From the NCBI GenBank assembly GCA_003554585.1, contig PWGV01000077.1, forward strand, positions 1 through 40,815: a stretch of 40,815 bases of DNA, given 5' to 3'. Shown one piece after another: positions 1-7,454 of this stretch; the first letter of the stretch is position 1; every line of letters begins with the position of its first letter. Both the position numbers and the translations under genes were made by a program. Source of the DNA: Halobacteroidaceae bacterium (GTDB lineage: Bacteria > Bacillota > Halanaerobiia > B1SED10-174). The notes beneath the pieces are model-generated. The model was not told the DNA's origin, did no database searches, and saw only the letters and a list, made by a program, of their open reading frames with translations.

Positions 1-54
1 AACCTGCGCACCTGGATCCGGAGTCCAGTGCTCTATCCACTGAGCTACAAGGGC
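1..54 (-). tRNA. tRNA-Arg (anticodon CCG), 3' part outside window
   Basis: On the minus strand the 5' acceptor strand GCCCTTG is followed by TA, a D-arm (GCTC/GAGC) and an anticodon stem CTGGA/TCCAG around the loop CTCCGGA, which gives anticodon CCG (Arg, codon CGG). The variable region and the start of the T-arm are visible, and the 3' half runs off the window start. A TTGACA and a TATATA lie just upstream, but 22 bp apart, so the promoter is uncertain. Confidence 0.9.
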
Positions 55-121
55 ACCTTACTCTTTATATAGTTTGGCACAATTAAGTTTAAATGTCAAG
101 GGTTCCGTAGGATACCGGGTT

Positions 122-1930
122 CTAAAACTCCATGGCCGAAACAAATCTCTCCTGGAATTCAGTTTTTACCGATAATTCAACATATCGAGTCAATTCCTTG
201 ATCCTTTTGGTCTGTTTTTCCAGGTTTTTATTGAGCAAGGCAAGCTTGGCTCCCGCTCCCGCTGCATTCCCTATCCGGAGGACTTTTTCTTCCAGTTCAG
301 AAGGAATCATCTTGATTTCCGCGGCACTGCTGGGGTTAAGGTAATTTCCAAAACCACCTGCCAGAAAAACAGTTCCAAGTTCTCCGTAATCAAGCCCGAC
401 TTCTTTAACCAGGATGCCAATGCCCGCAGCAATAGCCCCTTTGGCAAGCTGAACTTCGCGGATATCTTTTTGCGCCAGAATAATCTCCCTGCCAGTAGCG
501 CTTTTTTCAGGTCCAACAACCCGGAAAGCCGGATTTCCATTGTTTTCGGTCATAAAACTTTTTTGCCAGGAAGACATCTCCTCGAGAGGATAAAATGCCC
601 CGGTTGTTTTTATAAAGTTTAACCGGCATAAATCGGCAACAATATCCAGCAGGCCTGAGCCACAAATTCCCCTAGCTGGTTTATCCTCCACGGTTTTGTA
701 ATAGGCCTTGCCATCACTTTCAAGACTGAATTCAGAAACTGCTCCTGCTGTCCCAGCCATTCCAAAGGTTATATTCGCACCTTCGAAAGCAGGGCCCGCC
801 GCAGTTGAGCAGGCCACAATTCCCTTTTTATTTCCCAGGACAATTTCCCCATTGGTGCCGATATCAATTAGCATGTTAGAAGCACCTTTCAGGGTGTGAA
901 ATTTAACGGCAAGCATATCGGCGATAACATCAGCGCCAATATAGCCTGCAATGGAAGGTAAAAGGTGAACTTCTCCCCGGGGATTTGCCTCCAGATTTAG
1001 CTCTGCAGCGCTGAACCTTAATGCATCTGCAAAAACAGGGATATAGGGAATTCGGGCGATGGAATCAGCATTAATTCCGGCGAGGGTATGCAGCATTATG
1101 GTATTACCAACTACTACGGTTTTAACAATACTTTCTTTTTTTATTCCATTTCTTGAGCAAATTTTAGAAATAGAACTATTAATGCCATCCAAAAGTACCT
1201 TCTGGAGTTCACCTAAACCATCTTTATTCTGGATGCTGTGGTTAACCCGGGAAATAACGTCCGCACCATAGCGGCGCTGAGGATTATAGCAAGTTTGGAC
1301 ATCAACTTCTTCCCCCGATTTTAAATCCATTAGATAAAGCACAACAACCGTGGTTCCAATATCCACGGCAAGGCCAAAAAACTCTTTTGTTGTATCTCCT
1401 GCCTCAACATCAACTATTAACCCTCCCCGGGACAGGACGGTAAAAGCTTTCTTTTTGTTTACATGGTCAAGTTCTTTAAGACCCGGCAGGGAAATATCCC
1501 TGGTATCCAGCTCGTCATGAACTCTCCGGACAAAATCCCGGGGATCTTCTAAAACCGGTTTTTCTAGATGGATACATTCTTTTTTAAATTCGGGGGCAAT
1601 TTCCGTTTCGGTTACAACCCCCGAGGTGAGCCCGGTAATTTCACCATCTTCATCCAGAACAACCTCCAGATCAGATTCAACAGTGAACTGACAGGAAAGT
1701 CGAAAACCTTCCTCCAATTCCTGGGGATCGAGGATCTTGGTATCGGAACGGGAAGGTTCGGGGGGATTGTTCTTTATTTTCACCCGGCATTTTCCGCAAA
1801 CACCTCGACCCCCACAAAAAGGATTAATATCAAACCCTTCATCTACAAGTAGATTCATCAGGTTGCTTCCCTTTTCATCCTTGATTTCTGTTTTTTTCCC
1901 TTTGGATATTACTTCGATTTTGTACTCCAG
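122..1930 (-). CDS. Corrinoid-protein reductive activase (RACo/RamA-like ASKHA ATPase with [2Fe-2S] ferredoxin domain)
   Basis: This protein uses ATP hydrolysis to drive reduction of inactive cob(II)alamin on corrinoid proteins back to cob(I)alamin. The N-terminal plant-type ferredoxin domain has the C-x5-C-x2-C motif (CGGRGVCGKC) with a fourth Cys about 31 residues on. The large C-terminal ASKHA domain shows AVDIGTT, IDIGTNGEI, STAAGPAFEGA and VFLAGGFGNYL motifs typical of the RACo/DUF4445 family. The first ATG is at 1858, but the frame stays open back to the stop at 1958-1960 and encodes a typical ferredoxin first strand (EYKIEVISKGKK). That stretch has no ATG, GTG or TTG. A CTG at 1928-1930 sits 7 nt after AGGGGGG, so I place the start there (602 aa). 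It follows folT by 27 nt, probably in one transcript. The family assignment is firm; the start codon is an inference. Confidence 0.88.
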   Translation of the reverse strand: MEYKIEVISKGKKTEIKDEKGSNLMNLLVDEGFDINPFCGGRGVCGKCRVKIKNNPPEPSRSDTKILDPQELEEGFRLSCQFTVESDLEVVLDEDGEITGLTSGVVTETEIAPEFKKECIHLEKPVLEDPRDFVRRVHDELDTRDISLPGLKELDHVNKKKAFTVLSRGGLIVDVEAGDTTKEFFGLAVDIGTTVVVLYLMDLKSGEEVDVQTCYNPQRRYGADVISRVNHSIQNKDGLGELQKVLLDGINSSISKICSRNGIKKESIVKTVVVGNTIMLHTLAGINADSIARIPYIPVFADALRFSAAELNLEANPRGEVHLLPSIAGYIGADVIADMLAVKFHTLKGASNMLIDIGTNGEIVLGNKKGIVACSTAAGPAFEGANITFGMAGTAGAVSEFSLESDGKAYYKTVEDKPARGICGSGLLDIVADLCRLNFIKTTGAFYPLEEMSSWQKSFMTENNGNPAFRVVGPEKSATGREIILAQKDIREVQLAKGAIAAGIGILVKEVGLDYGELGTVFLAGGFGNYLNPSSAAEIKMIPSELEEKVLRIGNAAGAGAKLALLNKNLEKQTKRIKELTRYVELSVKTEFQERFVSAMEF

Positions 1931-1957
1931 CGGTGAACCCCCCCTAAATTTCTCTAG

Positions 1958-2503
1958 TTATCGGCTTCTTCCCATTTCTCCTTCCAGCGCTCGAAATGCC
2001 TTGTAATTGTACAATATTCTTATCAGGTAAGCATAAATGGGAACGCTGAAAAGCTGGCTAAAAAAGTTTGGGACCATTGTCGCCTGGATGGGAATACCAA
2101 ACAACATCTGCAAAAATATCGGAACCAGAACTACGTTAGTTGTCAACTGCCCTATTCCAATTGCCAGAAGAAGCATCCAGATCTTTCTCCTCCCGCCCAG
2201 AAGGGTGAAAATAATCCAGCCGGGGATTATTCCCGTCAAAGCAGCCGTCATTGTAAAATGGGGCATGTAAGCTCCCTGGGGGTTCATAAAATAGCCAATA
2301 ACATCTCCGATAGCCCCAACAGCACCTCCGGCAAGAGGTCCCATGGTCACCCCGGCGATTATTATGGGCAAGCCTCCAAAACCAATCCTGACTCCAGCTA
2401 CCCCTGCCATGGGGATTTGGATACTCAGAAACCTCTGCAAAACAATTGTCAGAGCAATCAGAAAAGCAAGGTAAACCAGTTTTCTCGTCGGAAATTCTTT
2501 CAT
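1958..2503 (-). CDS. folT: Folate ECF transporter S component
   Basis: This is a 181-residue hydrophobic protein with about five to six membrane segments. The pattern VRIGFGGLPIIIAG, MGPLAGGAVGAIGDVIGY and GAYMPHFTMTAALTGIIPG matches the folate-specific substrate-binding component of energy-coupling factor transporters. It would pair with the shared EcfA/A'/T module, which is not in the window. The ATG at 2503 is preceded by GAGGGGA at good spacing. An upstream in-frame extension to 2593 would run through the riboswitch and is rejected. A THF riboswitch directly upstream independently supports folate as the substrate. Location next to a THF-dependent methyl pathway and upstream of the RACo gene suggests it supplies folate for that pathway. 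Confidence 0.88.
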   Translation of the reverse strand: MKEFPTRKLVYLAFLIALTIVLQRFLSIQIPMAGVAGVRIGFGGLPIIIAGVTMGPLAGGAVGAIGDVIGYFMNPQGAYMPHFTMTAALTGIIPGWIIFTLLGGRRKIWMLLLAIGIGQLTTNVVLVPIFLQMLFGIPIQATMVPNFFSQLFSVPIYAYLIRILYNYKAFRALEGEMGRSR

Positions 2504-2520
2504 TTTAAAATCCCCTCTCT

Positions 2521-2559
2521 TTGGCCAAGCAGAAATAACCACCAAAGAGAAGGCCTCTT
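2521..2559 (-). promoter_or_regulatory. Riboswitch expression platform with alternative SD-sequestering helices
   Basis: After the aptamer the RNA contains CCAAAGAG-GCCTT-CTCTTTGG, an 8-bp hairpin. A second copy of GGCCAAAGAGAGGGG follows and includes the folT ribosome site. The central CTCTTTGG arm can pair with either copy. Pairing with the second copy would cover the edge of the ribosome site, while the first hairpin shares its 5' CC with the aptamer P1 helix. This suggests that ligand binding favours the sequestering pair and lowers translation. The sequences are seen directly; the mechanism is inferred. Confidence 0.6.
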
Positions 2560-2561
2560 TG

Positions 2562-2667
2562 GCTAGCGGACGCGGTGACCATACCGCAGCCATTCACAGA
2601 TGGCATTTCGTCCTGGGGCAACGTCCCATCCCCAAGCACTACTACGCATGGCACCTACTCTGCCTGG
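2562..2667 (-). promoter_or_regulatory. Tetrahydrofolate (THF) riboswitch aptamer
   Basis: The minus-strand RNA reads CAGAGTAGGTG, then a stem-loop with ATGGGACGTTG, then GGACGAA, TGCGGTATGG and GCGTCCGCT. These blocks occur in the order and wording of the folT/folE THF-riboswitch consensus (GAGAGUAG, GAUGGGAUGUCG, ACGAA, GCGCGGU, GCAUCCGCUC). The outer helix P1 can form between GGCAG and CTAGCC with one bulged A. It sits directly in front of folT, which is its usual place. Confidence 0.88.
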
Positions 2668-2698
2668 TAAATAAATTCTGTTGCAGTTTCTGATTATC

Positions 2699-2727
2699 AG
2701 TTTACATCAAATTTACAAAAAATGCAA
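2699..2727 (-). promoter_or_regulatory. Candidate sigma-70 promoter for folT
   Basis: The minus strand has TTGCAT (2722-2727), a 17-bp spacer and TAAACT (2699-2704) about 30 bp upstream of the riboswitch. This lets folT and the RACo gene be transcribed separately from the large upstream operon. The hexamers are imperfect. Confidence 0.45.
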
Positions 2728-2754
2728 AAATTAATAACCATTTTTATTAAAAAA

Positions 2755-4176
2755 TCAGGTTAGTTTGTCAATAAAATCCAGAAGTTTTTTATCGATTTCT
2801 TTATCCAGCGGGGGAGCTTCATATTCTTCAATGATTTTTTGGTATCTTTCTCTGGCTCGCTTAACAATATCGGGTAATGGGCAGTCACTCATGTAGCGGT
2901 CCCGCATACTTACATCAGGCTGTCTCAATTCTTTCATATGGCGGTAGGTATGTTCGGTGGATAAAAAATGCCCTCCACTTCCTACATCGAGAATGGTTTC
3001 TTTGCCCAAATATTCATCATCTATTTCAATTCCACCGGCATATTCCTTGGCCATTCCACAAATTTCATCATCCATGACAAACTTTTCAAAGCACATAGTC
3101 ATATAGTTTTCCAGGAGGCCAGCGGAGTGCAGTATAAAATTAAATCCACTGCAAACACTTGTAAGGAAAACCATCATCGATTCATAACCACTCTGAGCAT
3201 CAGGAATAAGAGAATCGGTTAAACACCCCCCGCCCCGGGAAGGTATGTTATAAAAACGGGCCAGTTGGGCTGTTCCGCCAAACATTTTTGCAGTTTCCGG
3301 GCTCCCTATTGCCAGGTTTCCGGTTTTCAAATCGACCACACTGGAAGCAGAACCGTAAATTACAGGTGCTCCGGGATTAACCAGTTGCGCCAGAGTAATA
3401 CCGGAAATTATTTCCGTATTCTGTTGAACCAGGGCGGCAGCAATGGTTGATGGTGCTGTAGTTCCAGTCATGCTCAGAGAGGACACTATGGTGGGTTGAT
3501 TGTAGCGGGCGTAGACCATGAGAGCCTCGGTCATCCGTTTATCAAACTGCAGGGGACTGTTAGTATTGATGAGGGAAACCAGGACGGGGTGATTTTTCAC
3601 ATAAGTTTCTCCCCCGTAAATAATTGCAGCCATCTTAACGCTATCCATGGCTTTCTTGGCACCCATAGCGCTCCCCATCAGGGCTTTGTCGGTATATTTT
3701 ACACCGGTATAAATCATTTTAGCGTGTCGAATATTATCAGGAATATCATCCGGTTCAACCAGCACCCCTCCGACCACGTCAATATTGGCACTGTTACCTG
3801 CCAGCTTGGTAAAGCCAATATAATCCTGGAAGGTTGAGCCTCTTCTTTTCCCGGTTTCCATGTCCATGACAAAAGGAGAGCCATAACCAGGAGCTAAAAC
3901 AGTATGTTTGCCCCCTACGGTAACTTTTTTATCAGAGTTTCGGGAATGCATATCAAAACTCGATGGGGCCAGTTTTAATTGTTCTTCGATCATTTTGGCC
4001 GGGATATAAACAGTTTTTCCTTCAACCCGGGCCCCGTTTTCTTTAAAAAGCTTGCGAGCTTCCTCGTTATGAAAATCCACGCCCTCTTTTTGTAAAACCT
4101 CCAGGGAAATTTCATGAATTTTTTTTATTTCCTCCCGACCCATTACATCCAACGGACCAAGATCACGGACTATCAC
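2755..4176 (-). CDS. MttB-family (non-pyrrolysine) quaternary-amine methyltransferase, third copy
   Basis: This is a 473-residue TIM-barrel member of the trimethylamine methyltransferase superfamily (COG5598). It moves a methyl group from a methylated amine to a corrinoid protein. The region where Pyl sits in true MttB reads GGGCLTDSLIPDAQ with no in-frame UAG, as in the glycine-betaine-type (MtgB-like) enzymes. The C-terminal VGSGGHFLSTEHT block is typical. The start is GTG at 4176, 8 nt after GAGGGGG. It is clearly diverged from the two copies at 18499-22119, so it may act on another betaine or amine. It lies at the end of the large operon, separated from the Flox-like gene by a strong palindrome, and has no adjacent corrinoid gene of its own. 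The substrate cannot be read from sequence. Confidence 0.87.
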   Translation of the reverse strand: MIVRDLGPLDVMGREEIKKIHEISLEVLQKEGVDFHNEEARKLFKENGARVEGKTVYIPAKMIEEQLKLAPSSFDMHSRNSDKKVTVGGKHTVLAPGYGSPFVMDMETGKRRGSTFQDYIGFTKLAGNSANIDVVGGVLVEPDDIPDNIRHAKMIYTGVKYTDKALMGSAMGAKKAMDSVKMAAIIYGGETYVKNHPVLVSLINTNSPLQFDKRMTEALMVYARYNQPTIVSSLSMTGTTAPSTIAAALVQQNTEIISGITLAQLVNPGAPVIYGSASSVVDLKTGNLAIGSPETAKMFGGTAQLARFYNIPSRGGGCLTDSLIPDAQSGYESMMVFLTSVCSGFNFILHSAGLLENYMTMCFEKFVMDDEICGMAKEYAGGIEIDDEYLGKETILDVGSGGHFLSTEHTYRHMKELRQPDVSMRDRYMSDCPLPDIVKRARERYQKIIEEYEAPPLDKEIDKKLLDFIDKLT

Positions 4177-4214
4177 AGGTTAAACCCCCTCGTTGATTTA
4201 TATCTTTTTTTGTT

Positions 4215-4242
4215 AAGAGGGCTCCTAATTAGGAGCCCTCTT
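4215..4242. terminator. Strong palindrome between FloxA-like and third mttB-type genes
   Basis: An AAGAGGGCTCC / GGAGCCCTCTT inverted repeat flanks TAATTA. The T-rich tail is better on the plus-strand side, yet all genes here read minus. In the minus direction it is followed by TT then A-rich sequence. It may be a partial terminator or an RNA-stability hairpin that lowers expression of the following methyltransferase gene. Confidence 0.5.
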
Positions 4243-4265
4243 TTCTTCTAACCTGCCAGAATTAA

Positions 4266-5111
4266 TTAAAACTCAGCGGGCATTTGTTCCATTTGCTTGA
4301 GGTCAAACACCGGTCCATCCTTACAAACATAATGCCGCCCAATATTACAGCGCCCACACTTTCCAAGTCCGCAGGACATCTTCATTTCCAGGGTAGTAAT
4401 TATATTCGCAGGGTCGATTCCCGAATTTTTCAACTCTTCTGTAATAAACCGGATCATGATAGGTGGCCCGCAGGTAAAGAAAACAGTATCTGGCTCATTC
4501 AAATCCAGTTCCTCGTTCAATAACTCGTGGGGGTAACCTACACAATGAACCCAGCCCTCACATTCTTCGTCAATGGTATATTTTACTGAAGTATTGGGAA
4601 AATTTTCCCAGTTGGAAAAATCGTATTTATAAAGCATATCTTCCGGTGACCGGAAGGCCAGAAGCATCTGGACCCGCCCATATTGCTCCCGGTTTTTCTC
4701 ATCTAGGACATAATTGATTAAAGATCTGAGGGGAGCAAGCCCAATCCCCCCGGCCAGGAAAACAAGGTTTTTACCCTTGACCTTCTCATAGGGAAAATTA
4801 TTGCCAAAAGGTCCGCGAACCCCGATCTGGTCACCTTCTTTCATATTGTGGATAGCTTCTGTAACCAGGCCGGTTTCTTTTATTGAAATATCGAAATAGT
4901 CTTCCTGGGTTGGAGATGAAGCAAAACCAAAGGGGGCTTCTCCAACTCCAAAAACGGTCAGCTCTACAAATTGCCCCGGAAAAAATTCGAACTTTTTCCT
5001 TGCTTCTTCTTCGATCAACCGGATGCGGAAAGTTTTAATATTCAGGTTGGACCCGGTTTCCTGCGTTATTTTTATTATCTCTGCCTTGTGGGGTAAAAGA
5101 TACTTATCCAC
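4266..5111 (-). CDS. FAD/NAD(P)-binding oxidoreductase with C-terminal [2Fe-2S] site (FloxA / sulfhydrogenase gamma-like)
   Basis: This is a 281-residue ferredoxin-NADP-reductase-superfamily protein. The FAD-binding barrel carries FFPGQFVEL and PFGFASSP. The nucleotide-binding fold carries VFLAGGIGLAPLRSLI and FFTCGPPIMIRF. The C-terminus has the Cys pattern CGLGKCGRC...VCKDGPVF of dihydroorotate-dehydrogenase-B-type [2Fe-2S] domains. In Flox/Hdr complexes this subunit exchanges electrons with NAD(H), and the same role is inferred here. The start is GTG at 5111, overlapping the end of the preceding gene (stop at 5104), with GGGGGTGA upstream. The overlap implies translational coupling. It is the last electron-transfer gene before the hairpin at 4215. 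Confidence 0.85.
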   Translation of the reverse strand: MDKYLLPHKAEIIKITQETGSNLNIKTFRIRLIEEEARKKFEFFPGQFVELTVFGVGEAPFGFASSPTQEDYFDISIKETGLVTEAIHNMKEGDQIGVRGPFGNNFPYEKVKGKNLVFLAGGIGLAPLRSLINYVLDEKNREQYGRVQMLLAFRSPEDMLYKYDFSNWENFPNTSVKYTIDEECEGWVHCVGYPHELLNEELDLNEPDTVFFTCGPPIMIRFITEELKNSGIDPANIITTLEMKMSCGLGKCGRCNIGRHYVCKDGPVFDLKQMEQMPAEF

Positions 5112-6147
5112 TACTCTTCACCCCCTCTTCATCCTTAAGGTATTTTTCAGCAGTTTTTAAAATAACCCGTAAATCAATATTCACCGGACACTGGCTGATA
5201 CATCGCCCGCAGGCCGAGCAGGCCGGAACCCCATCAAAATTATTGGGGTGATAGGAGAATTTGTGCATTATCCGCTGTCTTGTCCTCTGGTCCTGGGTTT
5301 CACGAGGATTATGCCCCGAGCCATGCTTGGTAAAGAGGGGGAACATGCACGAATCCCAGGTTCTCCACTTATCAATTTCTTCTTCTCTTTTCTCCCAGAA
5401 AAACCCGAAGCAGAAGCAGGTCGGGCAGTAATAAGTGCATACCCCGCACCCCAGGCAGTTGGCAGCAACTTCCTTCCAGAAAGGAGCATTAAAAGCTACC
5501 AGTTCGGGGATAGGAATGGGAACACCTATTTCAATCGCGGACTTCTCAAATTCTTCCTGCCAGGCTTTTTTCATTTTTTCCAGCTCTTCGGGATCTCCAT
5601 CGGGATAATCGGCAAAAAATTTCTCAAGTTCACTGTCGGTTACATTAAACCAGATCTTTTCCCCGTCATCATACATATAAACAGGAACATTTTCATCTCC
5701 CAGGGGATTGATGCCCAGAGAGTCGCAGAAACAATTTTCCTGCCTTTCACTGCATCCCAGTCCAAACATTACCGTATTTTCAAGGCGCTTTTGAAAGTAA
5801 GTGTCGGTAAAATCATCGTCCAGAAAAACGGGTTTGAGAATTTCAATTGCTCTCAAATCACAGGAGCGGACCCCGAAAATCAGGTTTTTCCGGCCTCCAA
5901 GTTCAATAACCGGTTCACCACTTTTTTCTTCCCCGAGTCTCTCGTTCTGAGGTAGAAAAAACTTTTTTGGGGGGGTATCTGGCTGACGGTTAAGGTGGAT
6001 TTCATTAAAATCCTCAACCTGATGGTACTCCACCCGCTCCTTTTTGCCGTATTTTCGAATTACCGGTGCCACTATCCGGAACTCGCCGTCCAGTTCTTCA
6101 AGTAATTTCCCCAGCTCATCTTTTTGCAATACTTTTAACACTGCCAC
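5104..6147 (-). CDS. 4Fe-4S dicluster protein (FloxB / sulfhydrogenase beta-like)
   Basis: This is a 347-residue soluble iron-sulfur protein. An N-terminal domain includes the family block FGVRSCDLRAI. It is followed by two ferredoxin-like Cys motifs, CLGCGVCTYYCPTC and CSACGRCISQCP. This layout is that of the beta subunit of sulfhydrogenases and FloxB, which links the NAD-binding flavoprotein to partner iron-sulfur subunits. The start is GTG at 6147, just after AGGAGGGGGTGA; a second GTG two codons on is also possible. It overlaps the FloxA-like gene by 8 nt. The sequence is rich in Asp and Glu, mildly suggestive of a salt-adapted host. The family assignment is good; the exact complex is inferred. 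Confidence 0.82.
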   Translation of the reverse strand: MAVLKVLQKDELGKLLEELDGEFRIVAPVIRKYGKKERVEYHQVEDFNEIHLNRQPDTPPKKFFLPQNERLGEEKSGEPVIELGGRKNLIFGVRSCDLRAIEILKPVFLDDDFTDTYFQKRLENTVMFGLGCSERQENCFCDSLGINPLGDENVPVYMYDDGEKIWFNVTDSELEKFFADYPDGDPEELEKMKKAWQEEFEKSAIEIGVPIPIPELVAFNAPFWKEVAANCLGCGVCTYYCPTCFCFGFFWEKREEEIDKWRTWDSCMFPLFTKHGSGHNPRETQDQRTRQRIMHKFSYHPNNFDGVPACSACGRCISQCPVNIDLRVILKTAEKYLKDEEGVKSSG

Positions 6148-6157
6148 TCACCCCCTC

Positions 6158-7000
6158 CTAATCCAGAAATCCCTGTTCGCTGTCATTAAGCTTATAGGTA
6201 GCGAACAAAGTTTTTTCTTCAGGGTCCAAACCCGGTTCAAATTGGTAAACTTCTTTTGCAACCCGGTACAGGTGCTTGGTTAGAGCCCGCATATTTATCC
6301 CCTCAGGACAGGCCTGTTCACAGGCCCCACAGTTAATACATCTCCCGGCCATATGCATGACCCTCATCAGGTGAAAGGTAAAATTATCACGCTTTCCAAT
6401 GCTGTTGCCAACCCACTGCGGTTGGTTGCTGTCGACAAAGCATTCATCGCATGCGCAAACAAAGCAGGCTTCCCGGCAGGCATAGCAGCGAATACAGCGG
6501 GCAAATTCTTTCTGGAAATATTCAAACCTTTCCTCGCTGCTCATACCTTCCAGGTCATCTTCTATTTCAGCGTCAACGTCTTCTGAACGGGGTTTCCCTA
6601 TCTCTTCATCTGCAACAACAGGATTGCGAACTCCACATTCATCACAGGCATCGTTTTCTTCCAATCCCTCGCAATCATTGATCCCAATTATATATACTTC
6701 TTCTCGTTTGATTAATTCTTCCGCAAGGTAAACCGTAATTGCTCTGGTGTCGCAGGGTTTTGCCACAATCCCGGTTTTGCTCCCCTTGTAATCAAGCAGG
6801 TACTTGGCCAGCATCATATCGCATTCTGGGGTGAACAATAATTCTTCTGCTCTTTCGGATTCTGTAACAAATATGGGGGTTATTTGGCCGGTAAATTCTC
6901 CCCGGCCAAACCCGATAATTCTCTCTACCTTCCCCTCGGAGAGGATTTTTCGACCTGCTTCCTGGATTTTTTTGCTTATTTCAGAGTAGTTATTTCCCAC
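6158..7000 (-). CDS. Iron-sulfur electron-transfer subunit (FloxC-like, coenzyme F420 hydrogenase beta-like N-terminus)
   Basis: This is a 280-residue protein. The N-terminal half resembles FrhB-type or formate-dehydrogenase-associated subunits (AKPCDTRAI, a Cys pair in NDACDECG). The C-terminal half has two Cys clusters, CIRCYACREACFVCACDEC and CINCGACEQACPEGI, for two [4Fe-4S] centres. The likely start is GTG at 7000, preceded by GGAGGAG at 7-8 nt, inside the end of mvhD (11-nt overlap); an extension to 7060 is rejected. It lies between mvhD and the FloxB-like gene, so all three probably form one electron-transfer unit with HdrA. What oxidises or reduces it is inferred from neighbours only. 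Confidence 0.78.
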   Translation of the reverse strand: MGNNYSEISKKIQEAGRKILSEGKVERIIGFGRGEFTGQITPIFVTESERAEELLFTPECDMMLAKYLLDYKGSKTGIVAKPCDTRAITVYLAEELIKREEVYIIGINDCEGLEENDACDECGVRNPVVADEEIGKPRSEDVDAEIEDDLEGMSSEERFEYFQKEFARCIRCYACREACFVCACDECFVDSNQPQWVGNSIGKRDNFTFHLMRVMHMAGRCINCGACEQACPEGINMRALTKHLYRVAKEVYQFEPGLDPEEKTLFATYKLNDSEQGFLD

Positions 7001-7454
7001 TGGCCATCTCCTCCTCTCTGCGGGCAAAACCCCTGCCGTCAAATCCTTCCCAGGGCCCAACTTCTTTGATCCTGGTTACAACCCTATCAACTATGGCCGC
7101 AAATCTTTTTCCTTCGGAAGCTGAACACCAGGTGAAGTTAACCCTCTCTTCTGCTATACCCGCGTACTGCATTAGTTCTTTTAGCATCAAAAATCTGCGC
7201 CGGGCATAGTAGTTTCCGTCAAGATAATGGCAGTCTCCAGGATGGCACCCGGATACTAAAATCCCATCCACTCCTGAATTAAAGGCCCTGATTAAAAGGA
7301 AGGGATCTATCCTTCCTGAACAGGGAACCCTGATTACCCTGATTTGTGGAGGATACTGCATCCGACTGCTTCCCGCAAGGTCGGCTGCAGCATAGCTGCA
7401 CCAGTTGCATAAAAAAGCAAGTATTTTGGGTTCAAAATTTTCCTTAGCCGCCAT
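6990..7454 (-). CDS. mvhD: MvhD-type [2Fe-2S] electron-transfer subunit
   Basis: This is a 154-residue protein with the hallmarks of the methyl-viologen hydrogenase delta subunit family: LCNWCSYAAADLAG, RVIRVPCSGRIDP and VSGCHPGDCHYLDGN. In known complexes MvhD docks on HdrA and passes electrons to its FAD. The ATG at 7454 begins directly after the hdrA stop, with GGAGGG in the hdrA tail. It is followed by the Flox-like genes, which suggests that here MvhD connects HdrA with an NAD-linked Flox module rather than with a hydrogenase. No [NiFe] hydrogenase gene is present. Confidence 0.92.
   Translation of the reverse strand: MAAKENFEPKILAFLCNWCSYAAADLAGSSRMQYPPQIRVIRVPCSGRIDPFLLIRAFNSGVDGILVSGCHPGDCHYLDGNYYARRRFLMLKELMQYAGIAEERVNFTWCSASEGKRFAAIVDRVVTRIKEVGPWEGFDGRGFARREEEMASGK

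Noticed and set aside
5248-5955. 235-codon plus-strand frame inside the FloxB-like gene
   Set aside because: Antisense shadow of a clearly coding minus-strand gene with conserved Cys motifs; no ribosome site or family signal.
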